From assembly GCF_030732985.1 (NCBI RefSeq), contig NZ_JASHJX010000003.1, forward strand, positions 98,546 through 162,545: a DNA stretch of 64,000 bases. Reading direction: 5' to 3'. Below the pieces are notes generated by a model. The model searched no databases, had not been told where the DNA came from, and was given only the letters and a program-made list of their open reading frames with translations. Every line of letters begins with the position of its first letter. Positions within the stretch are counted from its first letter, which is position 1. This DNA comes from Nioella sp. MMSF_3534. Lineage in GTDB: Bacteria > Pseudomonadota > Alphaproteobacteria > Rhodobacterales > Rhodobacteraceae. The position numbers and the translations under genes are program-made. Below, in pieces: positions 36,297-44,658 of this stretch.

Positions 36297-37067
36297 TCAA
36301 AGCCGAATCGCGGAGATGAGTCGCCCGTAATCGGCCTCGCCCTGATGCACGGACCGGCGGTAGGAAAAGAACCGATCCGGGTCCGAATAGGTGCAATGCC
36401 GCGTCCATTCCGCTTGCCCCACCCCTGCCCGACGCAGCCGGTGCAGCCCATAGGCGGGCAGGTCGAACAGGAACCGGTCGCCCTCGCCATTGATGAAGAA
36501 CATGGAATTCTCGCGGTCTTCGTCAAAAAAGGTCTCGAAAAACTCCGGCCCCACCTCATAGGCGCGCTGGCTGATCGAGGGGCCAATGACGGCGTGGATG
36601 TTTTCCCGCCGCGCGCCAAGCTCCTCCATGGCCTCCAGCGTCGAGTCCAGCACCCCGTCCACCGCCCCGCGCCAGCCCGCATGGGCCGCGCCGATGACGC
36701 CCGCCGCGCGGTCGGCGAACAGCACCGGCTGGCAATCGGCGGTCAGGATGGCGATGGCGGTGCCCGGCGTGGCGGTCACGATGGCGTCGGCCTCGGGCCT
36801 TGGCAGGGGCTGCGCATCCTCGACGGCCACGGCGCGGGTGGAATGGGTCTGGTGGACGGTGACCAGCCGCAGCACGGGCACCCCCATGGCGTCGGCCACG
36901 CGGGCGCGGTTTGTATCGACCATGCTGGTCTGATCGGATGATCCGGTGCCGCAGTTCAGCCCCTTGAAGATGCCCGAGGACGCCCCGCCGCGACGGGTGA
37001 AGAACCCGTGCCGGACGCCGTCCAGCAGGTCTGACGTGATGATTTCCAGGCTGGTGGTCACGGTCAT
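36297..37067 (-). CDS. pgeF: peptidoglycan editing factor PgeF (YfiH family)
   Basis: A 256-residue YfiH-family protein that removes wrongly built peptidoglycan precursors (L-Ser in place of L-Ala). The Cys-His metal site is seen: VHQTHS (near residue 72), TADCQPVLF (around 110) and GAAHAGWRGAV (about 127). FFTRRGGASSGIFKGLN at the N terminus is typical. It is the last gene of an lgt-midA-pgeF minus-strand unit, 16 bases after midA. Confidence 0.92.
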   Translation of the reverse strand: MTVTTSLEIITSDLLDGVRHGFFTRRGGASSGIFKGLNCGTGSSDQTSMVDTNRARVADAMGVPVLRLVTVHQTHSTRAVAVEDAQPLPRPEADAIVTATPGTAIAILTADCQPVLFADRAAGVIGAAHAGWRGAVDGVLDSTLEAMEELGARRENIHAVIGPSISQRAYEVGPEFFETFFDEDRENSMFFINGEGDRFLFDLPAYGLHRLRRAGVGQAEWTRHCTYSDPDRFFSYRRSVHQGEADYGRLISAIRL

Positions 37068-37083
37068 CGGATTGCGGGGCCTT

Positions 37084-38148
37084 TCATGGGTCGAGGCCGG
37101 GGGGCAGGGCGGCGTCGGGCGGTGTCAGGGACATCACCTTGAACAGCGTTCCCATTTCCTGCCCATGCGTCAACCGTCTGTGTGCAGCGATATGTGAATC
37201 GAGAGCCGGGCCGCTCAATCGGGTGGCCAGCGCCTGCGCCCGTGCCGTGATGCCGAGCCGTTCGAGGAACACGCCCTGCGGCGTGGGGGCGGAGGCGCGC
37301 GCAGGCGCGGCGGCCTTGGCCAGCGGGGCAAAGGCCACATGCGCGGTCAGGTCGGCCTCTCCCGGACAGGTCAGGGGGTCGACGGGTTTGTGCGCCTTGA
37401 GGGCCTGAAACGTGTCGCCATGGCTCACGGCCGCGCCATAATCGACGATCAGCGCCGCGCCGCCATGGGTGGCGATCCTACGGCCGATATCCTCGGCCAG
37501 CGGCAGGGCCGGGGTGTTGACCTCGACGATCTGGCCCTCGGTCCTGTCGGCCAGCCGGTCCTCCAGCATCTCGAAGGCGCTTTCCGGCCCCAGACCCCAG
37601 ATCAGCCGCCCGTCCTCGGCCCCGATCATCCGTTCATGCCAGCCGGTCTTGCCGCGCTGGAACTGGCGGACCGGCAGGGCGTCGAAGAACTCGTTGGCGA
37701 GCAGGAAGATCGGCCCGTCGGGCAGATCGGCCAGATGATCGTGGAAACTGACCTGATGCCCCGTCAACGCCTCGGCCTGTTTCGTGCGGAGCGCGGGAGA
37801 GACCTCGACCAGATGCAGCCGCGCCGCATCGTGAAAACCGGGCACGGCCCGCGTGGCGCGCAGCACATCGGCCATCAGCGTGCCGCGCCCCGGCCCAAGC
37901 TCGGCCAGCAGGAACGGCGCGGGCGCACCCTGATCCATCCAGACCTGCGCGAGCCACAGGCCCAGAAGCTCGCCGAACATCTGGCTGATCTCCGGCGCGG
38001 TGGTGAAATCGCCGGATGCCCCGAGCGGATCGCGGGTGGTGTAATAGCCGTGCTTTGGATGCAGCAGGCTTTCGGTCATGAACTCTGCCAGTGTCATCGG
38101 GCCGGTGCGGGCGATGCGCGTCAGCAAGCTGTCCAAAAGGGCGCTCAT
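37084..38148 (-). CDS. MidA/NDUFAF7-type SAM-dependent methyltransferase
   Basis: A 354-residue protein of the MidA family (human NDUFAF7 methylates an arginine of a complex I subunit). It opens with [46 protein letters not shown]; the SAM-binding loop is [17 protein letters not shown] and the [14 protein letters not shown] motif follows. In bacteria a role in respiratory complex I assembly is possible. The start overlaps the lgt stop (ATGA). Confidence 0.9.
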   Translation of the reverse strand: MSALLDSLLTRIARTGPMTLAEFMTESLLHPKHGYYTTRDPLGASGDFTTAPEISQMFGELLGLWLAQVWMDQGAPAPFLLAELGPGRGTLMADVLRATRAVPGFHDAARLHLVEVSPALRTKQAEALTGHQVSFHDHLADLPDGPIFLLANEFFDALPVRQFQRGKTGWHERMIGAEDGRLIWGLGPESAFEMLEDRLADRTEGQIVEVNTPALPLAEDIGRRIATHGGAALIVDYGAAVSHGDTFQALKAHKPVDPLTCPGEADLTAHVAFAPLAKAAAPARASAPTPQGVFLERLGITARAQALATRLSGPALDSHIAAHRRLTHGQEMGTLFKVMSLTPPDAALPPGLDP

Positions 38149-39062
38149 GCCTTGCGCCTGCGGGACAGAAGGACAAAGGCCAGACCCACGATCAGCATCG
38201 GCAGCGACAGGATCTGGCCCATGGTCAGGCCGATGCCGGGCGACAGGGACAGCACGTGGCCAAGCGGGTTGTCAGCGGTAATGAACTGCGGATCGGCCTG
38301 CCGAAAGAGCTCCACGATGATCCGCGCAAAACCATAGCCCGCAAAAAATACCCCCATGGTCAGCCCCGGCCGCGTCAGCGCCCCGCGCCGGTAGGCCAGC
38401 CAGATCAGCAGCGCGCCAAGGAGCAGCCCCTCCAGCGCCGCTTCATAGAGCTGAGAGGGATGGCGGGCGCAGAAGACCGCGTCGTCGATGGTCACCAGCC
38501 CCTGTGGCCAGGGGCAATCCTGCGCCGCGCTTCCGGGAAAGATCACCGCCCAGGGCACGTCCGACGCGCGGCCCCAAAGCTCGGCATTGATGAAATTCGC
38601 CAGCCGCCCGAAGAGCAGCCCCGGCGCGGTGCAGAGTGCCATCAGGTCGCCCGCCTGCAGCATCGGGATGCCGTGGCGCCAGCAATAGAGCCCGCCGCCG
38701 ATGACCACGCCCAGGAAACCGCCATGGAACGACATGCCGCCTTGCCAGAGGATCAGGATCTCGCCCGGATTCTGCAGGTAATAGCCGGGCTGGTAAAAGA
38801 GCACATAACCAAGCCTACCGCCCGCGACGATACCAAGGATGATCCAGGTCATCAGCCCTTCCAGCTGTTCGCCGGTCATCGGGGCGGTGCCTTGTGGCCA
38901 AAGCGCCGGACGGCGCAGGGTGACCAGCGCCAGCCGCCAGCCCAGAAGGATGCCGACGATATAGGCCAGCGCGTACCAGCGCAGGGCGAACTCCATCCCG
39001 GCAATGGAAATCGAGAAGATCTCGGGCGAGATATCGGGAAAGGGGATCGCGGCTGGCAGCAT
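38145..39062 (-). CDS. lgt: prolipoprotein diacylglyceryl transferase
   Basis: A 305-residue inner-membrane enzyme that attaches diacylglycerol to the lipobox Cys of prolipoproteins. About seven membrane helices; the conserved [20 protein letters not shown] start, [15 protein letters not shown] with the essential His, and the signature [19 protein letters not shown] are intact. [15 protein letters not shown] follows. It starts an operon with midA and pgeF; the small lipoprotein at 29892 is a client in this window. Confidence 0.96.
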   Translation of the reverse strand: MLPAAIPFPDISPEIFSISIAGMEFALRWYALAYIVGILLGWRLALVTLRRPALWPQGTAPMTGEQLEGLMTWIILGIVAGGRLGYVLFYQPGYYLQNPGEILILWQGGMSFHGGFLGVVIGGGLYCWRHGIPMLQAGDLMALCTAPGLLFGRLANFINAELWGRASDVPWAVIFPGSAAQDCPWPQGLVTIDDAVFCARHPSQLYEAALEGLLLGALLIWLAYRRGALTRPGLTMGVFFAGYGFARIIVELFRQADPQFITADNPLGHVLSLSPGIGLTMGQILSLPMLIVGLAFVLLSRRRKA

Positions 39063-39176
39063 CTTTGGCCTCGTCTGCTCGGGTCGCCGATTGGATGGCT
39101 GGCCCCTGCGGCGAAGTCAACCTTGATGCCGGACGCCTGCGGGGCCATATGAGGGACAAGCGACAGGAGGCCCCTC

Positions 39177-39422
39177 ATGCAGACCCGCAACAAGTTCATG
39201 GAAGACATGTCCCAGCTGATGACCAACGCCATGGGCGTGGCGCAGGGGGCCAAGGACGAGGCGGAAACCGCGATGCGTTCGCTGATGGACCGCTGGCTGG
39301 CCGACCGCGACTTCGTCACCCGCGAGGAATTCGACGCCGTGCGCGCCATGGCCCAGAAGGCCCGCGAGGAAAACGAAGCCCTGAAGGCGCGGATCGCGGC
39401 GCTGGAGGAGAAGGGCGCGTAG
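39177..39422 (+). CDS. ubiK: UbiK/BMFP accessory factor for ubiquinone synthesis
   Basis: An 81-residue helical protein of the BMFP/UbiK family: MQTRNKFMEDMSQLMTNAMGVAQGAKDEAE at the start, then FVTREEFDAVRAMAQKAREENEALKARIAALE, a C-terminal coiled coil. UbiK supports the soluble ubiquinone-synthesis complex and binds fatty acids. It is divergent from lgt with a 114-bp gap. Confidence 0.85.
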   Translation: MQTRNKFMEDMSQLMTNAMGVAQGAKDEAETAMRSLMDRWLADRDFVTREEFDAVRAMAQKAREENEALKARIAALEEKGA

Positions 39423-39514
39423 CGTCGCCCGGTTCTCTGCATCCATCGTTTCAGATGCCTTAGAGGGCGGTTTCGCCGCGCATCGCGCGTCGATCCGGGG
39501 GCGGCCCTCCTCAA

Positions 39515-39595
39515 CCCCCGCTTGCGCGGGGGCCTCAAAGGGCCGCTTGGGGTTCCACCCCAAACCCCGGAGGTATTTTTACCAAGATGAAAGGG
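39515..39595. repeat. dispersed intergenic element, copy C (two hairpins + GTATTTTTACCAAGATGAAAG core)
   Basis: CCCCCGC/GCGGGGG with a four-base loop (39515-39532) is followed by a second perfect stem TTGGGGT/ACCCCAA (39547-39563) and the core AGGTATTTTTACCAAGATGA (39571-39590). It starts 92 bases after ubiK. The first hairpin is identical in its arms to copy B, and the core matches copies A and B over about 20 bases. Confidence 0.75.
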
Positions 39596-39628
39596 CAGGG
39601 TGGGTGTTTCCGGGGTGATCCTGACGGG

Positions 39629-39738
39629 TTATCCGGTGAAAAGCGGTTCTTTGTGAATAACTTGGCCCCGATGCGAGAATCTTGTGGATAGGTCCGTGCA
39701 CAGCGGATTCCTGCCTCGACTCCCAAAGTTTATCCTTT
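39629..39738. other. group of DnaA-box-like 9-mers in a 460-bp gap
   Basis: The non-coding gap 39423-39883 holds TGTGAATAA (39652-39660, a perfect TTATnCACA box on the minus strand), TGTGGATAG (39683-39691, one mismatch), and weaker TTATCCGGT (39629-39637) and TTATCCTTT (39730-39738). Two good boxes in 40 bp is unusual in high-GC DNA, but no AT-rich unwinding element or dnaA/hemE neighbours are present, so an origin call is not justified. The rest of the gap shows no gene or RNA I can recognise beyond copy C of the repeat. Confidence 0.35.
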
Positions 39739-39883
39739 ACAGACATTCCCATTGGCTCCACCATATCTGGTATGGGGTCGGGCCTGCCCCGGCGACCCAT
39801 AGTCAGACACCCAGCTTCTAGTGGGTCGTTCTGGTCGCCAGACCAGCGGCGCGCGAAGCTGCCAAAACAAAGAGGCCTGGGCA

Positions 39884-40387
39884 ATGTCGCTATCCGAGCA
39901 GTATATCGAGGTCGACGACCTCCATCCCATCGACATCGTGGAAACGCTGGCGACGCATCACGAATGGGATTTCGACCGCGTCGCCGATGACCAGATCGCC
40001 ATGGCGATTGAGGGGCAATGGCGGACCTATTCCGTCACCCTGGCCTGGTCCGCCTATGACGAAACCCTGCGGATGATCTGCACGTTCGACATGGAGCCGC
40101 CCGAGGCCGCGCTTCCGGCGCTCTATGAGGTGCTGAACCTCGCCAATGACAAATGCTGGGCCGGTGCCTTCAGCTATTGGCGCGAGCAGCGGCTGATGGT
40201 CTATCGCTATGGCCTGGTCCTGGCGGGCGAGCAGATGGCCAGCCCCGACCAGATCGCCTGCATGGTGGAAACCGCCGTGCTGGCCGCCGAGCGGTTCTAC
40301 CCGGCCTTCCAGCTGGCCTGCTGGACCGACAAGACCCCGGCCGAGGCGATGCAGGTCGCCATTGCAGAGAGCTACGGCCGCGCCTAA
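39884..40387 (+). CDS. YbjN domain-containing protein
   Basis: A 167-residue YbjN-domain protein (type III secretion chaperone-like fold). It begins MSLSEQYIEVDDLHPIDIVETLATHHEWDFDRV, with conserved GQWRTYSVTLAW and LPALYEVLNLANDKCWAGAFSYWREQRLMVYRYGLVLAG. No enzyme motif; members are thought to assist proteins or signalling. ATG 39884 follows AAGAGG. proC begins 69 bp downstream, so co-transcription is likely. Confidence 0.85.
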   Translation: MSLSEQYIEVDDLHPIDIVETLATHHEWDFDRVADDQIAMAIEGQWRTYSVTLAWSAYDETLRMICTFDMEPPEAALPALYEVLNLANDKCWAGAFSYWREQRLMVYRYGLVLAGEQMASPDQIACMVETAVLAAERFYPAFQLACWTDKTPAEAMQVAIAESYGRA

Positions 40388-40456
40388 CCTGCCCGGCAAC
40401 TGAAGCGGGTGCCTGTCGGCGATCGGGCCGGGGGTGCCGCAATGCCGGGAGAGGAC

Positions 40457-41275
40457 ATGACTTTCGACGAGATCGCGCGCCGCGGGCTGGTGATGCTGGG
40501 CTGTGGCAAGATGGGGCAGGCGATGCTGGAGGGCTGGCTGGCGGGCGGGCTGCCGCCCGGTGCCGTCTGGGTTCTGGACCCGCACCCCTCGGACTGGGTG
40601 CGCGCACAGGGGCTGCATGTGAATGAGGGGCTGCCCGAGGATCCGGCCGTGGCCATCGTCGCCGTGAAGCCTCAGTTCATGGCCGAGGCGCTGCCGCAAC
40701 TGCAGCCGCTTGGCGGCGGGGCGACGCTGATCGTCTCGGTCGCGGCGGGCACGCCCATTGCCTATTTCGAGACCGTTCTGGGGGCAGGAACGCGGGTGAT
40801 CCGCGCCATGCCCAACACGCCCGCCGCCGTGGGCAAGGGGATCACCGCGATCATCGGCAATGCGGCGTCAGGCCCGGCGGATGCGGATATGGCCGAGGCG
40901 CTGCTGTCAGCCGTGGGGCAGGTGGTGCGCCTGACGGACGAGGACCAGATCGACGCGGTGACGGGTGTATCCGGGTCCGGCCCGGCCTATGTCTTCTACA
41001 TGATCGACGCCCTGGCCGCCGCCGCGCGGGCCGAGGGGCTGCCGGAGGATATGGCGATGCAGCTGGCCAAGGCCACCGTCGCGGGCGCAGGGGCGCTGGC
41101 GGAGGCTGCGGCGGAAAGCCCGGAGCAATTGCGGGTCAACGTGACCAGCCCCAATGGCACCACGCAGGCGGGGTTGGAGGTGCTGATGGCCGAGGATGGG
41201 CTGATGCCACTGATGCGCGCCACCGTGGGCGCGGCGGCGGGCCGGTCGCGGGAGCTGAAGGGTCGCGGGAGCTGA
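40457..41275 (+). CDS. proC: pyrroline-5-carboxylate reductase
   Basis: A 272-residue P5C reductase for the last step of proline synthesis (P5C + NAD(P)H to L-proline). The NAD(P)-binding loop is GLVMLGCGKMGQAMLEGW (near residue 10-27); VKPQ, RAMPNTPAAVGKG and the substrate-binding VTGVSGSGPAYVFYMIDALAAAA, followed by VTSPNGTTQAGLEVL, are intact. ATG 40457 has GGGAG five bases upstream; ATG 40442 is an alternative. csaA starts 4 bases after the stop. Confidence 0.95.
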   Translation: MTFDEIARRGLVMLGCGKMGQAMLEGWLAGGLPPGAVWVLDPHPSDWVRAQGLHVNEGLPEDPAVAIVAVKPQFMAEALPQLQPLGGGATLIVSVAAGTPIAYFETVLGAGTRVIRAMPNTPAAVGKGITAIIGNAASGPADADMAEALLSAVGQVVRLTDEDQIDAVTGVSGSGPAYVFYMIDALAAAARAEGLPEDMAMQLAKATVAGAGALAEAAAESPEQLRVNVTSPNGTTQAGLEVLMAEDGLMPLMRATVGAAAGRSRELKGRGS

Positions 41276-41279
41276 AGGG

Positions 41280-41621
41280 ATGAGTGACGAGATTTCCTTC
41301 GACGACTTCCTCAAGGTCGATATCCGCGTGGGCGAGGTCGTGCGGGCCGAGCCGTTCCCCGAGGCAAGGAAACCGGCGATCAAGCTGTGGGTGGATTTCG
41401 GCGGCGATCTGGGGGTCAGGAAAAGCTCGGCCCAGATCACCGCGCATTACGACCCGTCGGGGCTGGTGGGCAAGCAGGTGATGGCGGTGGTGAACTTCCC
41501 ACCTCGCCAGATCGGGCCGGTCAGGTCGGAAATCCTGGTGCTCGGCCTGCCCGATGAGAACGGCGAGATCGTGCTGATCGGCCCCGACCGAAACGTGCCC
41601 AAGGGGGGGCGGATGCATTGA
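41280..41621 (+). CDS. csaA: CsaA-type tRNA-binding domain protein
   Basis: A 113-residue EMAP-II/Arc1p-like tRNA-binding OB fold: FDDFLKVDIRVGEVVRAEPFPEARKPAIKLWVDFG, SSAQITAHYDPSGLVGKQVMAVVNFPPRQIGPVRSEILVLG. The length and the FxxFxxVDIRVG start are those of CsaA, a homodimer with chaperone-like activity in secretion studies. It sits between proC (4-base gap) and the hydroxyacid dehydrogenase gene (4-base overlap). Confidence 0.92.
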   Translation: MSDEISFDDFLKVDIRVGEVVRAEPFPEARKPAIKLWVDFGGDLGVRKSSAQITAHYDPSGLVGKQVMAVVNFPPRQIGPVRSEILVLGLPDENGEIVLIGPDRNVPKGGRMH

Positions 41622-42565
41622 AACTGCTGATTTCCCGCCGCCTGCCGGAAAGCGTGATGGAGGCCGCCGGGGCGCGGTTCGACGTGACCTGCCGGGCCAC
41701 GACGCAGCCGATGACCCATGCGGAATGCGTGGCCGCGCTGGCGGATTATGACGCGGTGCTGCCGACGCTTGGCGATGCCTTCCGGGCCGAGGCCTTCGCC
41801 GCCGTGCCCGAACCGCGCTGCGGGCTGCTGGCCAATTTCGGGGCCGGGTTCAACCATATCGACGTGGCGGCCGCGCGGGCCTCTGGCATCGAGGTCACGA
41901 ACACGCCCGGCGCGGTGACGGGGGCGACCGCCGATATCGCCCTGACGCTTATTCTGATGACCGCGCGGAGGGCTGGCGAGGGCGAGCGGCTGGTGCGCGC
42001 GGGCGGCTGGACCGGCTGGCATCCGACGCAGCTTCTGGGGTTGCATGTTAGCGGCAAGACGGTCTGTATCATCGGCATGGGCCGGATCGGGCAGGCGATC
42101 GCGCGGCGCTGCCATTTCGGCTTCGGCTGCCGGGTCGTCTATGTGAACCGGTCGGTCAAAGCGGTGGATTTCCCCGCCGAGCAGATGGAGATGGCGGATG
42201 CGCTGGCCGTGGCCGATGTGGTCGTGGTGGCGACGCCGGGCGGGGCCGAGACGCATCACCTTGTGGGCGCCGATGTCTTTGCCGCGATGCAGCCTCATGC
42301 GATCTTCGTCAATATCGCGCGCGGGGATATCGTCGATGAGGCGGCGCTGATCGCGGCGCTTCAGGCGGGCCGGATCGCGGGGGCGGGGCTCGATGTCTAC
42401 GAGTTCGAGCCGGAGGTGCCCGAGGCGCTGCGGGTGATGGAGAACGTGACGCTGCTGCCGCATCTGGGCACCTCGGCGCTGGAGCCGCGCGAGGATATGG
42501 GGCGCATGGCGCTCGACAATATCATCGCCTTCGCCGAGGGCCGCGCCCTGCCCAACCCGGTATGA
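41618..42565 (+). CDS. D-isomer-specific 2-hydroxyacid dehydrogenase (glyoxylate reductase-like)
   Basis: A 315-residue NAD(P)-dependent dehydrogenase. The Rossmann loop is CIIGMGRIGQAIARR (about residues 147-161); catalytic Arg in NIARGDIVDEAAL, Glu in the next helix and His in LLPHLGTSALEPRE are present, so it is probably active on glyoxylate, hydroxypyruvate or similar. The start is TTG 41618, overlapping the csaA stop as TTGA, with AAGGGGGGGCGG before it; no closer ATG fits. The stop overlaps the next gene's ATG. Confidence 0.9.
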   Translation: MKLLISRRLPESVMEAAGARFDVTCRATTQPMTHAECVAALADYDAVLPTLGDAFRAEAFAAVPEPRCGLLANFGAGFNHIDVAAARASGIEVTNTPGAVTGATADIALTLILMTARRAGEGERLVRAGGWTGWHPTQLLGLHVSGKTVCIIGMGRIGQAIARRCHFGFGCRVVYVNRSVKAVDFPAEQMEMADALAVADVVVVATPGGAETHHLVGADVFAAMQPHAIFVNIARGDIVDEAALIAALQAGRIAGAGLDVYEFEPEVPEALRVMENVTLLPHLGTSALEPREDMGRMALDNIIAFAEGRALPNPV

Positions 42566-43020
42566 GATGGGCGGCGCTGCTGGCGTTGGCGGCCCCGGCG
42601 CTGGCGGAAAACGCCGTGGTTCTGGAGGGCTATCAGTTCCGCCTGCTCTGGCCCGCGACGGGGGCGCTGTCGCCTGACCTGATCGCGGAACAGGCGGGGC
42701 AGGATCAACCGGGTGTCTTCTGTGGCGAAGCGGCGTTTGCGAACGGGGACAGCTGGCAGGATCTGGGTGCGCCCTTTCGCGGGCTGCTGCTGGTCGGGGT
42801 GCGCGGCGTGGGGGATCAGCCGAACCGCACGGGGGCGGCGCTGTTTACACTTGCCGAGGGCGACACGGTGACGGAGCTTTCCGTTCATGCCCATCCGGGC
42901 GAGCTGGTCTGGTATCCGGTCGGGTTCTACCCGGTTGAGGTCAGCCTGCATCGCCTGCGCGGCGGGCTGGACGGGGATCTGCAGCCGCTGCCCCGCGTTT
43001 TCAGCAGTTGCAATGAATAG
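42562..43020 (+). CDS. exported protein of unknown function
   Basis: A 152-residue protein with a short signal peptide (MRWAALLALAAPALAE). The mature part has two Cys (VFCGEAAF and the terminal SSCNE), likely a disulfide, and beta-rich character. Family not recognised. It overlaps the dehydrogenase stop (ATGA), so it ends a proC-csaA-dehydrogenase unit; the 413 bases after it contain only palindromic repeats. Confidence 0.72.
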   Translation: MRWAALLALAAPALAENAVVLEGYQFRLLWPATGALSPDLIAEQAGQDQPGVFCGEAAFANGDSWQDLGAPFRGLLLVGVRGVGDQPNRTGAALFTLAEGDTVTELSVHAHPGELVWYPVGFYPVEVSLHRLRGGLDGDLQPLPRVFSSCNE

Positions 43021-43301
43021 GGACTGCCAATTGCCCGATTGAAACCTGTTCCATCGGGAGTTGCGTCAGTCTCTGGCTGGAAAGTCCCGGAATGTCGGGG
43101 TGGAGCAATCGGATGGGCGGCGCCGCCCGTTGGGGCGTGCGTAGCAGGATGGTCTGGCGAAGCTTCTGGCGCGTCTCGTCACCTGCACCCTTGTCGGGGT
43201 GGTCTGGGGGTCGGATCGGCGGACCGGGCCACGCAATGGGAATCGGTTAACCGGCGCTCAGCGTGACAGATCGGGGTTAAGATCAGGTGAAGGCGGGGGC
43301 G

Positions 43302-43431
43302 ACGCGGTTTCGAAACCGCGTTTTGGCGCATCGCGGGAAGCGCCGGTCCCGGCCTCACAGGTTGCACGCTGTCCTGTCCGCTGGCGAAAAAGGGCCTTCG
43401 AAGGCCCTTCCACGCGGTTTCGAAACCGCGT
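43302..43431. repeat. three TTCGAA-centred 20-bp palindromes (copies 3-5)
   Basis: ACGCGGTTTCGAAACCGCGT occurs at 43302-43321 and again, identical, at 43412-43431; AAGGGCCTTCGAAGGCCCTT lies at 43390-43409, two bases before the last. All are perfect and have the same 7-6-7 layout as copies at 1236-1278 and 61798-62043. The last one ends 3 bases before the tdk stop codon (43434, minus strand). The rest of the 43021-43433 gap shows nothing else I recognise. Confidence 0.85.
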
Positions 43432-43433
43432 CC

Positions 43434-44015
43434 CTACCGATCCCCGACCGCCTCGCGCCAGTGTCGACGGCACAAGGACACATAGCGGTCGTTGCCGCCC
43501 ACCTCGATCTGCGCCCCTTCGCGCAGCGCCTTGCCGTCCTCGCCCACGCGGATCACCATCGTGGCCTTCTTGCCGCAATGGCAGATCGTGCGCACCTCGC
43601 GCATTTCATCGGCCAGCGCCAGCAGCGCCGCCGAGCCGGGGAAAAGCTCGCCCCTGAAATCCACCCGCAGCCCGTAGCACATGACCGGAACCCGCAGGTC
43701 ATCCACCGCGCGCGCCAGCTGCCAGACCTGGTCCCGCGTCATCCACTGCGCCTCGTCGACCAGAACGCAGGCGCAGGGGCCGTCCGACAGTCGCGCCGCG
43801 ATCTTGGCGTAGAGATCGTCGGATTGCGTGTAGGTGTCGGCCTCGGCGGAGATCCCGATTCGGCTGCCGATCTGGCCCATGCCCGCCCGGTCGTCGAAAT
43901 TCGCCGTCAGCAGATAGGTCTGCATGCCGCGTTCGATATAGTTGTAGGACGCCTGAAGCAGCAGGGTCGATTTGCCTGCGTTCATGGTCGAGTAGTTGAA
44001 ATAGAGCTTGGCCAT
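43434..44015 (-). CDS. tdk: thymidine kinase
   Basis: A 193-residue type II thymidine kinase for salvage of thymidine to dTMP. The P-loop is YSTMNAGKSTLLL (near residues 8-20), VLVDEAQWMTRDQ holds the Walker B/catalytic Asp-Glu, YGLRVDFRGELFPGSAALLALAD is the lasso region, and the zinc site is CHCGKKA with CRRHW at the C terminus. ATG 44015 gives the standard beginning MAKLYFNYSTM. A MarR regulator gene lies upstream on the same strand. Confidence 0.95.
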   Translation of the reverse strand: MAKLYFNYSTMNAGKSTLLLQASYNYIERGMQTYLLTANFDDRAGMGQIGSRIGISAEADTYTQSDDLYAKIAARLSDGPCACVLVDEAQWMTRDQVWQLARAVDDLRVPVMCYGLRVDFRGELFPGSAALLALADEMREVRTICHCGKKATMVIRVGEDGKALREGAQIEVGGNDRYVSLCRRHWREAVGDR

Positions 44016-44061
44016 GGGGAAGGATTTGCCCCAAGCCTGCGCCCTGCGCAAGGCCGGCGCG

Positions 44062-44571
44062 TCAGTCGCCCGACAGCTTGTCGAGATTGCCGAGGCATCG
44101 GGTCAGGAAGCCGGTGAACTGCGCCACCTCCTTTGGCGTGAACCCGTCCAGCAGCGCCTTCTGCCGGTTCAGCGCCTCGCTCAGAACCTGCCGGTGCAGC
44201 GCGATGCCAGCGTCGGTCAGCACCCATTCGCGTCCCAGACGGCCCTGGTCGGGATCGGCGGGGGCCACGAGGCCCTTGGTTTCCAGCCGTGCCAGCGCCC
44301 GGCTGACGGCGGCCTTGTCGATGCCGATTGTGCGGCTGGCATGGGCGGCGGTGCTGCGCGGCTCTCGTGCCAGCATGACCAGCATCCGCCAGTCCATCGC
44401 GCCGATGCCGAACCGATCCTGATAGGCGCGGGCGGCACTGCGGGTGAAGCGGTTGGCGGTGAAGTTCAGCAGCACCGTGGGGCTGCGCGAAAAGCTGAGC
44501 GTGGGCGTGGCGGGGCCGCCCGAGTCATCGGGGTGGATCAGGAACAGCTCGTCGGGCAGGTCGGTGGTCAT
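44062..44571 (-). CDS. MarR-family transcriptional regulator
   Basis: A 169-residue MarR regulator. The winged helix is clear: MDWRMLVMLAREPRSTAAHASRTIGIDKAAVSRALARLETKGLV with the wing DPDQGRLGREWVLTDAG, then a C-terminal dimerisation helix. ATG 44571 (MTTDLPDEL) is used; ATG 44601 (MSTEF) would lie inside the first operator repeat. It is divergent from the cytochrome P450 gene, and the two identical palindromic sites between them suggest it controls both genes. tdk follows 46 bases downstream. Confidence 0.88.
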   Translation of the reverse strand: MTTDLPDELFLIHPDDSGGPATPTLSFSRSPTVLLNFTANRFTRSAARAYQDRFGIGAMDWRMLVMLAREPRSTAAHASRTIGIDKAAVSRALARLETKGLVAPADPDQGRLGREWVLTDAGIALHRQVLSEALNRQKALLDGFTPKEVAQFTGFLTRCLGNLDKLSGD

Positions 44572-44592
44572 GCCGGAAGGGTAGGGGAACTC

Positions 44593-44645
44593 TGTTGACA
44601 TGACAACAGAGATGCGGCACCGTAGCCTGTGTTGACATGACAACA
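44593..44645. promoter_or_regulatory. two identical MarR-type operators, TGTTGACATGACAACA
   Basis: The 16-mer TGTTGACATGACAACA occurs at 44593-44608 and 44630-44645, 37 bp apart. Its outer 5 bases form a TGTTG/CAACA inverted repeat, the size of a MarR dimer site. They sit between the divergent MarR and P450 genes; the second lies 14 bp before the P450 start. Binding by the adjacent regulator is inference. Confidence 0.75.
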
Positions 44646-44658
44646 CTGGAGGAGAGCC

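Noticed and set aside
39629..39738. Replication origin
   Set aside because: Only two good DnaA boxes and no AT-rich region or dnaA, hemE or parAB neighbours; kept as a low-interest finding only.
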